The notes below the pieces were generated by a model. That model saw only the letters and a list, made by a program, of their open reading frames with translations, was not told the DNA's origin and did not search any database. From Anaerolineales bacterium (GTDB lineage Bacteria; Chloroflexota; Anaerolineae; 4572-78; NAK82): DNA of 5,283 nt. The stretch spans positions 1-5,283 of the forward strand of contig JAHELX010000473.1 in NCBI GenBank assembly GCA_024643945.1, in the 5' to 3' direction. The position numbers and the translations under genes were made by a program. This document shows positions 1 through 5,283 of this stretch, in pieces (the stretch's first letter is position 1; each line of letters opens with the position of its first letter).

Positions 1-345
1 GGTGGGCAGGCCGGCCGATTCATCGTCAACGTGCCGAACGAGGGCCAGATTGACAATCTTCCGCGCGGCGCGGTGGTCGAATGTCTGGCCGAAATAGACA
101 CACTGGGGGTGCGGCCCCTGGCCGCCGGCACCCTGCCGCAGGCAGCTCACGCCGTCATTGCGCCGCACGTAGCTCGCCAGGAATTGATCGTCGAGGCTGC
201 CCTGACCGGCCGGCGGGAGCTGGCGCTGGCCGCGTTGGCCAGCGATCCCCTGGTGCTTGACCCCGAGACGGTCGAACCGATGTTGGATGAGCTACTGGCC
301 GGCAATGCCAGGTTTACAACCCAGAATTCAAAGGAGATGGCGTGA
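1..345 (+). CDS. GH4 family glycoside hydrolase, C-terminal fragment (5' end outside window)
   Basis: The reading frame is open from base 1 to the TGA at 343-345 (114 codons), so the gene begins left of the window. The motif VNVPNxG, followed by LP, VVE, ID, PL and LP at regular spacing, is the conserved C-terminal block of GH4 enzymes. It aligns with residues from about 345 on in the complete GH4 gene downstream (986-2359); about half the residues over the first 40 or so are identical by hand count, so the two are paralogues. GH4 enzymes act in the cytoplasm by a redox-elimination mechanism using NAD+ and a divalent metal. The NAD and metal motifs lie in the missing part, so substrate cannot be judged; an alpha-linked sugar or uronic acid is inferred from context. 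The codons just before the stop contain a Shine-Dalgarno sequence, suggesting coupling to whatever follows. Confidence 0.88.
   Translation, partial: GGQAGRFIVNVPNEGQIDNLPRGAVVECLAEIDTLGVRPLAAGTLPQAAHAVIAPHVARQELIVEAALTGRRELALAALASDPLVLDPETVEPMLDELLAGNARFTTQNSKEMA
331..336 (+). promoter_or_regulatory. Shine-Dalgarno AAGGAG inside the end of the first GH4 gene
   Basis: AAGGAG lies five bases before a GTG at 342, which overlaps the GH4 stop codon as GTGA, a classic translational-coupling arrangement. The frame it opens closes after 27 codons, so the site seems to serve a very short peptide or to be left over from a lost gene. The next recognisable gene, at 446, has no comparable site of its own. 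Confidence 0.5.
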
Positions 346-425
346 CGTCAATGAGGCTACCGTGCTCAATCCAGCCTGGCCCCATGACCTGGTCAATGGC
401 GCGTCAACTCGAATGTGCTGCATAG
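342..425 (+). CDS. possible 27-codon leader or relic ORF
   Basis: A GTG at 342 overlaps the preceding TGA and opens a frame to the TAG at 423-425; an internal ATG lies at 351. The peptide resembles nothing I recognise and has no obvious membrane segment or targeting signal. The only support is the well-spaced AAGGAG and the stop/start overlap. It sits in a 100-base spacer (346-445), the longest gap in a cluster whose other gaps are 18, 42 and 26 bases. It could be a coupling leader, the start of a mostly deleted gene, or chance. I see no clear promoter or terminator in the spacer. Confidence 0.2.
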   Translation: MTSMRLPCSIQPGPMTWSMARQLECAA

Positions 426-445
426 TCGTTGTTGCTCAGTAGAGT

Positions 446-967
446 ATGGCCGAGTATATCAGGGCGATTCTTTTCGATCTGGGCGATACGCTCATGGTTG
501 AAGAGAGTGAGGTCAAAAACGCTCAGGGGACGACGTTGCAGGCCGATCTTATCCCCGGCATGGCAGATGCTCTGCGTTACTTCAAGGCCAGGGGTTATCC
601 CCTGGCCCTGGTGGTCGATAGCCGCACCGATACGCCGGTCAACGTGCTCCGCCAGCATGGGCTGTATGACCTGTTTGACTACCTGTCCATCTCGGAGGTG
701 GTAGGCGTGCAGAAGCCGCACCCACTGATCTTCCAGACCGCCTTACAGGCCCTGAGTATCTCGGAAAGCGACTACGGCCGGGTGGCGATGGTAGGCAACA
801 ACCTGGAGCGGGACGTAGTTGGTGCTAACTGTCTTGGGCTGATCTCCGTCTTCTTCCATTGGAATGACCGGCGCCGCAGCCGGCCGCGGAGGGTTGAAGA
901 GAAACCGCGCTATACGGTTTCCTCAGCCCAGGAATTGGTATCTCTGATCACAAGCTTAGATCACTAA
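446..967 (+). CDS. small capless HAD-superfamily protein with atypical catalytic motifs
   Basis: This 173-residue protein has a haloacid dehalogenase-like Rossmann fold. Motif I is FDLGDTL, with the nucleophile Asp11 but Gly13 where most phosphatases have the acid/base Asp. The motif II strand reads LALVVDS (53-59), with Val57 at the usual Thr/Ser position. Motif III Lys90 is present (QKPHP). Motif IV is VGNNLERD (116-123), with Asn118 for the first Asp and Asp123 kept. Only about 20 residues separate motif I from the PGM segment at 37-39, so the usual C1 cap of 60-70 residues is absent and the protein is shorter than most HAD_2 members. The Arg-rich tail WNDRRRSRPRR (139-149) is notable. The ATG at 446 places motif I at the expected distance from the N-terminus but has no good Shine-Dalgarno. 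It ends 18 bases before a GH4 gene, with another GH4 gene upstream, so a role linked to sugar catabolism is likely. Phosphatase activity is unproven. Confidence 0.82.
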   Translation: MAEYIRAILFDLGDTLMVEESEVKNAQGTTLQADLIPGMADALRYFKARGYPLALVVDSRTDTPVNVLRQHGLYDLFDYLSISEVVGVQKPHPLIFQTALQALSISESDYGRVAMVGNNLERDVVGANCLGLISVFFHWNDRRRSRPRRVEEKPRYTVSSAQELVSLITSLDH

Positions 968-970
968 ACC

Positions 971-977
971 AAGGAGG
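971..977 (+). promoter_or_regulatory. Shine-Dalgarno AAGGAGG for the complete GH4 gene
   Basis: A full AAGGAGG sits eight bases before the ATG at 986. An ATG at 978 directly abuts it and is too close to be used, so the site fixes 986 as the start. That start also places the NAD-binding glycine motif close to the N-terminus, as is normal for GH4. Confidence 0.85.
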
Positions 978-985
978 ATGCGTCG

Positions 986-2359
986 ATGTCAAGGGCCATC
1001 AAAATCGGCGTCATTGGGGCCGGGAGCGCCCAATTCTCGGCCGGGTTGGTCAACGACCTGTGCCGCACCGAGAGCCTATCCGGCAGCCATGTGACATTTA
1101 TGGACATCCGGCCGGAGCCCATGGAGATCATTATGGACTTCGCAGTGCGCTTTGCGCGGGAAATGGGCGCCCATTTCAGCTTCGAGGCGACCACTGACCG
1201 CCAGGCGGCCCTGCAGGACGCCGACTTTGTCGTCAACACGGCCTATGTCAGCGGACATCACCACGCGCGGGCTGTACGGGAATTGACCGCCAAACATGGT
1301 TATTACTACGGCGGCGTGCACCTGGGCAGCTTTGGGGAACTGCGCTTGATGCTGGACGTGGCACGGGATATGGAGAAGGTCTGCCCGGATGCGTGGCTCA
1401 TTCAATCCGGCAACCCCGTCTTTACCGGCTGTACGCTCATGACGCGCGAGACAGCCGTCAAGGTCTGCGGCTTGTGCCACGGCCACCGTCATGTCTATGA
1501 CGTCGCGCGGACCATCGGCCTGGAGCAGCCGGAACAGATCACCTGGCAGGCCCCCGGCCTCAATCACAACATCTGGCTGACCCACTTTATCTATGAAGGA
1601 CGAGACGCTTACCCCCTGATTGACGAGTGGATCGAGACCCAGGGCGAGGAATACTGGCGGACGCACCTGGCCACTGGTACCCACGACATCCAGATGTCGC
1701 GCGGGGCGTGTCACCAGTATGAGCTGTATGGCCTGTTCCCTATCGGGGACACGGTGCGCCGGGGCGGTTGGTGGTATCACACCGATATCGAGACCAAGAA
1801 GCACTGGTTCGGCCAGCCCTGGGGCGGTCCCGACACCGAACTGGCGCGCCCCATCTTCGTGGAGAACCTTGAGCAGCGCCTGGCTACGATCGCGGGGGCG
1901 CTGCAGGACCCGCAGGCCAGCCTGGTCGAAGTGGCGCTCGAGATCCAGGAGGGGCAGACCACGACCGGCGAGCAAATTGTGCCGATTATGAATGCGTTGA
2001 CCAACAATCACCCGGGACAGTTCCAGGTCAACGTGCCCAACCGAGGGGCGCTGGCGGGTCTCCCCGACGACGTTGTAGTCGAAGTGCCGGCGATTATCGA
2101 CCAAAAGGGCATCCAGCCGCTCCAAGTGGGTGCCTTACCGCCCAAAATCATGCTGGAGCACATCCTGCCCGAATGGCTGGAAATGGAGCGTGACCTGTTG
2201 GCCTTTAAGACAGGCGACCGCTCTATGCTGCTCTGGAACGTGCTGGACAGCCACCAGACTCGTTCCTACGACCAGGCGGTCGCCGTGTTAGACGACTTGC
2301 TGGCTATGGAAGGGTATGAGGAGCTGGCCGATCACTACAGGTTTCCCGCCAGGTGGTAG
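986..2359 (+). CDS. GH4 family NAD+/metal-dependent alpha-glycosidase or uronidase
   Basis: At 457 residues this is a full-length GH4 enzyme. The N-terminal Rossmann fold has GAGSAQF (11-17) for NAD binding, then Asp40 ending the second strand, DADFVVNTA (78-86) and the Asn-Pro motif SGNP (141-144). The presumed metal ligands are Cys164 in GLCHGH (162-167) and His194 in GLNH (191-194). Tyr245 or Tyr248 is a candidate catalytic base by position. The C-terminal block has VNVPN at 348-352. GH4 enzymes abstract hydride at C3 with NAD+, eliminate the aglycone, then add water, with Mn2+ or a similar metal. The Cys-His motif resembles enzymes acting on unphosphorylated alpha-glycosides rather than the Cys-Asp or Cys-Asn types acting on 6-phosphates. 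It is CHGH, not the CHEV reported for alpha-galacturonidases such as LplD. Pectin-type context suggests an alpha-linked uronic acid or galactose, but alpha-glucosidase-type specificity is equally open. There is no signal peptide, so it is cytoplasmic. The family call is firm; the substrate is not. Confidence 0.93.
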   Translation: MSRAIKIGVIGAGSAQFSAGLVNDLCRTESLSGSHVTFMDIRPEPMEIIMDFAVRFAREMGAHFSFEATTDRQAALQDADFVVNTAYVSGHHHARAVRELTAKHGYYYGGVHLGSFGELRLMLDVARDMEKVCPDAWLIQSGNPVFTGCTLMTRETAVKVCGLCHGHRHVYDVARTIGLEQPEQITWQAPGLNHNIWLTHFIYEGRDAYPLIDEWIETQGEEYWRTHLATGTHDIQMSRGACHQYELYGLFPIGDTVRRGGWWYHTDIETKKHWFGQPWGGPDTELARPIFVENLEQRLATIAGALQDPQASLVEVALEIQEGQTTTGEQIVPIMNALTNNHPGQFQVNVPNRGALAGLPDDVVVEVPAIIDQKGIQPLQVGALPPKIMLEHILPEWLEMERDLLAFKTGDRSMLLWNVLDSHQTRSYDQAVAVLDDLLAMEGYEELADHYRFPARW

Positions 2360-2387
2360 CCTGGTTTAGGGCAGTATAACCATCCCC

Positions 2388-2394
2388 AGGAGGT
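2388..2394 (+). promoter_or_regulatory. Shine-Dalgarno AGGAGGT that selects the ATG at 2402
   Basis: AGGAGGT overlaps a possible GTG start at 2393 in the same frame as the downstream gene. A ribosome bound here would start about seven bases further on, at the ATG at 2402. The longer form beginning at 2393 would add only three residues and leave no ribosome site, so 2402 is preferred. Confidence 0.85.
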
Positions 2395-2401
2395 GCAGCG
2401 C

Positions 2402-4966
2402 ATGTCTATCTTCTATGCTGGCTATGATTTGCACAACGGCTACATTCACAACTGGCTGGTGGCGGGCCCCCAGGCCATCCCCGTCGCTGACCTGGAGCGC
2501 TTCGCGGGAGACGATTTCAGACTGCGAATCGCCCGCCATCATCACCAGGTTGATTCAGGCATCACTCAGCCTCCCGTGGAGAGAGCCACCTTCACGCTGG
2601 GGGATACAGAATTGAGATGGAATTATGTTCGCTGCCAGGACGATCACTTCATCGACCTCACCGCTTTTTACCATACCACGCACTATCTGCGCGCCTGGGC
2701 CTATGCCCAGGTAACCAGCCCGGCAATCCAGGAAGTCACCTTCATCCTGACCACCAACGGCCCGGCCGACTTGTGGCTGAATGGCGAACATATCCATCGC
2801 CAGGAATATTTTCACCACCAGATACCCCACAGCATCCCTTGCCCGGCCACACTCCGGGAAGGACACAACGAGATCCTGGTGCGCTTCGAGGCGGTTGCTG
2901 CGCGCGAGTGCCCGTATGCCATGGCCCTACAGATCGTTGGCCTATCCTCCGACGATGTCTCTCAGGAGAACTCTGTGTTTCTGCCTACCTCCAATGAGGC
3001 GATCGCCCGTCGTCAAACCCTTGAACGTATGTTTGAGGCAGCTTATCTTGACCGGGATGTGTATGTGTGGGATGACGAGATAATTCTGCGTTTGCCGCAT
3101 GGTATGTCCGCACCGGCCAGCGCGGCAGTTCGCCTCCAAACGCCGTCCGGCCGGATTTACTTAGAGTCGCTCAGATTTGGGACAACCACCCCCCTGGGCA
3201 GATCCTATCATCTCCCAGAGGGTCCCTACCGGGCAGTCTTGATGCCGCATCCTAAAGAGTATTATGAAGGGAACATGCGTATCCAACGCAAGATCAATCT
3301 GTGGGCACTTCGTAATCGCTACTCGCAGGCAGCCTACGGCACCTATCTTGAGCGCCGCGTGGAGGCGCTCCAGGACGCCGCCCGCCGAGAGCAGAATGTC
3401 TACTCAGAGATTGCCAAGATGGCACTGGGCTGGTGGCCGGAAGTCAAAACCGACGTTATCATGAAGAGCATCGCGCGCATCAACCAGCGCGAGGATTGCA
3501 GCGACTTTTACCTGATCGGCCTGCTGGGCATGCTGCAGCGGTATGGGAACGATCCGGCATTTCCCGAGGGACTAAAACGCCCCCTCGAAGAATGTGTGCT
3601 CAACTTTAAGTATTGGGCGGACGAGCCGGGCAGTGATGCCATGTGGTATTGGTCAGAAAATCATCAGATCCTCTTCCACGCGTGTGAGATCCTGGCCGGC
3701 CAGCTTTACCCGGATCGACTCTTTACCAACGCCGGCCAGAGCGGCCAGTGGCACCGGGAGAAGGGCGAGCGCATGGCCATTTCCTGGCTGCAGACGCGGG
3801 GGCGCGGCGGGTTCCAGGAGTGGGATTCTAACTGCTACTTTGAGCAAGACCTGCTGGCCCTTTCGCACCTGGCCGACCTGTCCGAGAACCCGGAGGTGTA
3901 TGAACTGGCCGCGGTGATCATCGACAAGATGTTGTTTACCATGGCGCTCAACTCGTATCGGGGCGCGTTTGGCTCCACCCACGGGCGCACCTACACACCC
4001 TTGATCAAGGGAGCGCGCCTGGAAAGCATCGCCGGCATCGGCCGGTTGATGTGGGGCATGGGCGTTTTTAACCAGCACGTGTTGGCCAGCGTGAGCCTGG
4101 CCTGCGCGGAAAACTACGAGCTGCCGCCCATCATCCAGGCGATTGCCGTCGACCTGCCCGAGGAGATGTGGAACCGGGAGCGGCATGCGGGCGAACTGGA
4201 GGAGTGGTGTGACCGGGTCGCCGGCTCTTGGGAGGTCAACAAAGTCACGTATAAAACGCCCGAGTACATGCTCTGCTCGGCCCAGGACTATCGCCCGGGT
4301 GAAAAGGGTTCCCAGGAGCATATCTGGCAGGCGACCATGGGACCGGACGCCGTCGTCTTTGGCACCCACCCAGCCTGTGCCAGCCAGGAGGGCTCCCACC
4401 GGCCTAACTTCTGGCACGGCAACGTCGTGCTGCCGCGCGTCGCGCAATGGAAGGATGTGCTGGTCGCCGTGCACAAGCTGCCGGATAACGATTGGATGGG
4501 TTTCACCCACGCCTACTTCCCTGTCTACGCCTTCGACGAGTATGCGCTGCGCGACGGCTGGGCCTTCGCCCGCAAGGGGGCGGGTTACCTGGCTCTCACC
4601 GCTGCCCGGGGCATGGAGTTGATGACGCGGGGAGATGATGCCTACCGCGAACTGCGTTCCTACGGGCAGAGCAATATCTGGCTGTGTCACATGGGGCGCG
4701 TGGCACAGGACGGCGGGTTCGGTACGTTCCAGGAGAAAATTCTGGCGCTGGACGTCGCCTTCGAGGGTCTGTCCGTGCGCTGCGCTACCCTCCGGGGCGA
4801 CACATTAGCCTTTGGCTGGGAGGGGCCACTGCTGAGAAATGGGGAAGCCCAGCCCATCACCGGCTTCAAACACTACGACAATCCGTATTGCCAGGCCGAG
4901 TTGGGGGTGTCGCACATGGACATCGGCTTTGGCGATCAGGTGATGCGGCTCAACTTCGGGGAGTAA
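2402..4966 (+). CDS. uncharacterised 854-residue cytoplasmic protein, probable oligosaccharide-active enzyme
   Basis: I cannot place this protein in a characterised family. Residues 1-185 look like a beta-sandwich carbohydrate-binding fold, with alternating hydrophobic strands and DLWLNG at 123-128. Residues about 190-300 are a second beta-rich segment (VYVWDDEI from 220, LPEGPY from 271). Residues about 310-600 are helical, with aromatic/acidic motifs typical of alpha/alpha-toroid glycoside hydrolases and lyases: WYWSENHQI (415-423), FQEWDSNCYFE (471-481) and HGRTY (527-531). Residues 611-854 are beta-rich, with HPACASQEGSHRPNFWHGN (656-674), resembling the C-terminal domain of heparinase-type toroid enzymes. 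Glu419, His421, Glu473, Asp475, His527, Arg529 and Glu663 are candidate active-site residues, which is inference. There is no signal peptide or membrane segment, so it should act inside the cell. It lies 42 bases after GH4 and 26 before GH105, pointing to imported pectin-type oligosaccharides. B. subtilis YetA, a large uncharacterised protein in the rhamnogalacturonan region, is a possible relative that I could not check. Confidence 0.8.
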   Translation: MSIFYAGYDLHNGYIHNWLVAGPQAIPVADLERFAGDDFRLRIARHHHQVDSGITQPPVERATFTLGDTELRWNYVRCQDDHFIDLTAFYHTTHYLRAWAYAQVTSPAIQEVTFILTTNGPADLWLNGEHIHRQEYFHHQIPHSIPCPATLREGHNEILVRFEAVAARECPYAMALQIVGLSSDDVSQENSVFLPTSNEAIARRQTLERMFEAAYLDRDVYVWDDEIILRLPHGMSAPASAAVRLQTPSGRIYLESLRFGTTTPLGRSYHLPEGPYRAVLMPHPKEYYEGNMRIQRKINLWALRNRYSQAAYGTYLERRVEALQDAARREQNVYSEIAKMALGWWPEVKTDVIMKSIARINQREDCSDFYLIGLLGMLQRYGNDPAFPEGLKRPLEECVLNFKYWADEPGSDAMWYWSENHQILFHACEILAGQLYPDRLFTNAGQSGQWHREKGERMAISWLQTRGRGGFQEWDSNCYFEQDLLALSHLADLSENPEVYELAAVIIDKMLFTMALNSYRGAFGSTHGRTYTPLIKGARLESIAGIGRLMWGMGVFNQHVLASVSLACAENYELPPIIQAIAVDLPEEMWNRERHAGELEEWCDRVAGSWEVNKVTYKTPEYMLCSAQDYRPGEKGSQEHIWQATMGPDAVVFGTHPACASQEGSHRPNFWHGNVVLPRVAQWKDVLVAVHKLPDNDWMGFTHAYFPVYAFDEYALRDGWAFARKGAGYLALTAARGMELMTRGDDAYRELRSYGQSNIWLCHMGRVAQDGGFGTFQEKILALDVAFEGLSVRCATLRGDTLAFGWEGPLLRNGEAQPITGFKHYDNPYCQAELGVSHMDIGFGDQVMRLNFGE

Positions 4967-4980
4967 GACACTATTTCAGC

Positions 4981-4986
4981 AGGAGA
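4981..4986 (+). promoter_or_regulatory. Shine-Dalgarno AGGAGA for the GH105 gene
   Basis: AGGAGA ends six bases before a GTG at 4993 that opens the GH105 frame. It is the only good ribosome site near the gene's 5' end. It supports a GTG start rather than the in-frame ATG at 5047, which is preceded by a poorer purine run. Confidence 0.7.
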
Positions 4987-4992
4987 TATCAA

Positions 4993-5283
4993 GTGAGCGA
5001 CTTACTGTCTGCGAGCGCCGATAATGCGCAGCCTGCCTGGCAGGGGATGGGCCGCAGTCCATCCAGGCAAGATCAGCCGGGCGGGGCTCCTGGAGAATGG
5101 TCGGTCAAAATGGCCGACTCGGTGATGAAACGGCATGCACCGCTTTCGGATCGGTGGCGTTACGAGTACGGCGTAGTCCTTAAAGCCCTCGAACAGGTGT
5201 GGCTGGAAACGGGCCAGCAAAAGTATCATGACTATATCAAGGAAAATGTGGATCGATTTGTCGACCATGAGGGTAATATCCAG
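4993..5283 (+). CDS. GH105 unsaturated rhamnogalacturonyl/galacturonyl hydrolase, N-terminal fragment
   Basis: The frame opens at GTG 4993 and runs off the right edge after 97 codons; GH105 enzymes are usually about 350-380 residues, so about a quarter is present. From Trp36 the sequence follows the first helices of the GH105 alpha/alpha barrel: KMADSVMKRH, then RWRYEYGV (54-61), VWLETG (69-74), KYHDYIK (77-83) and a final EGNIQ. It matches the corresponding part of B. subtilis YteR as I remember it (RWHYHQGV, LWEATG, KRYFEYAK, NGNL). These enzymes hydrate and release the 4,5-unsaturated galacturonic acid that lyases leave at the non-reducing end of pectin oligosaccharides, in the cytoplasm. 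The catalytic Asp residues lie beyond the edge. Residues 1-35 are polar, rich in Ser, Gly, Gln and Pro, and not typical of the family. No signal peptide is seen. GH88 is a less likely alternative. Confidence 0.85.
   Translation, partial: MSDLLSASADNAQPAWQGMGRSPSRQDQPGGAPGEWSVKMADSVMKRHAPLSDRWRYEYGVVLKALEQVWLETGQQKYHDYIKENVDRFVDHEGNIQ
5034..5069 (+). repeat. inverted repeat in the 5' coding part of the GH105 gene
   Basis: TGCCTGG at 5034-5040 is repeated in reverse complement as CCAGGCA at 5063-5069. A second, inner pair, GGATGG at 5045-5050 and CCATCC at 5059-5064, shares bases with it, so two alternative hairpins are possible in the mRNA about 40-75 bases after the start codon. There is no U-tract, so this is not an intrinsic terminator. 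It may be chance in GC-rich coding DNA. Confidence 0.3.

Noticed and set aside
10..17. GGCCGGCC palindrome near the left edge
   Set aside because: It lies in GH4 coding sequence and is expected by chance in GC-rich DNA with frequent Ala/Gly codons.
257..442. A 61-codon plus-strand open frame crossing the end of the first GH4 and the spacer
   Set aside because: Its first half is out of frame with real GH4 coding sequence, and its second half has no recognisable similarity or ribosome site. It ends just before the HAD start and does not extend that protein.
1076..2125. A 349-codon open frame on the minus strand opposite the GH4 gene
   Set aside because: It lies wholly inside a confidently identified GH4 gene. 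Its translation shows no recognisable motif and has the composition expected of an antisense shadow in high-GC DNA.
2374..2379. TATAAC as a possible -10 box before the 854-residue protein gene
   Set aside because: No acceptable -35 element lies at the right distance, and the 42-base gap with a strong Shine-Dalgarno fits transcription from upstream.
2930..3310. Somewhat lower GC than the rest (about 50% in one 60-base sample against about 63% further down the gene), considered as a sign of a fused or transferred segment
   Set aside because: The reading frame continues with no break, the difference is modest, and it coincides with a domain junction where composition can vary.
3653..4690. A 345-codon open frame on the minus strand opposite the 854-residue protein gene
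   Set aside because: It is antisense to a gene with a strong ribosome site and coherent protein motifs; no family signal and no convincing start context.
5002..5268. An 88-codon minus-strand open frame at the right edge
   Set aside because: The plus strand here encodes a clear GH105 N-terminus, so this frame is a shadow.

Overview
The window is a compact, high-GC (about 58-60% by eye), single-direction gene cluster from a bacterium that uses plant cell-wall polysaccharide. Shine-Dalgarno sites are strong and spacing is short. The GH4 and GH105 types and the small GNNxxRD-type HAD protein would fit Chloroflexota (Anaerolineae-like) or a related saccharolytic lineage. That taxonomic guess is inference; no marker gene is present.

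Layout, all on the + strand. (1) 1-345 is the C-terminal end of a glycoside hydrolase family 4 (GH4) enzyme. (2) 346-445 is a 100-base spacer holding a well-placed Shine-Dalgarno/GTG start that opens only a 27-codon ORF. (3) 446-967 encodes a small, capless HAD-superfamily protein with several altered catalytic motifs. (4) 986-2359 encodes a complete second GH4 enzyme, paralogous to the first. (5) 2402-4966 encodes an 854-residue protein without a signal peptide. It appears to consist of N-terminal beta domains, a helical toroid and a C-terminal beta domain. I cannot assign it to a characterised family, and it is the best candidate for an undescribed activity. (6) 4993 to the right edge is the N-terminal quarter of a GH105 unsaturated (rhamno)galacturonyl hydrolase, like Bacillus subtilis YteR/YesR.

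The genes read as the cytoplasmic part of a pectin/rhamnogalacturonan-type oligosaccharide pathway. GH105 would remove the unsaturated uronic acid left by a lyase. The two GH4 enzymes (NAD+ and divalent-metal dependent) would remove alpha-linked sugars or uronic acids. The 854-residue protein probably acts on the same imported oligosaccharides. B. subtilis has a comparable grouping (yes genes with GH105, the large uncharacterised YetA, and GH4 LplD). No transporter, regulator, lyase, RNA gene, mobile element or CRISPR is visible, and no terminator separates the genes, so they are probably one transcript continuing past both edges.
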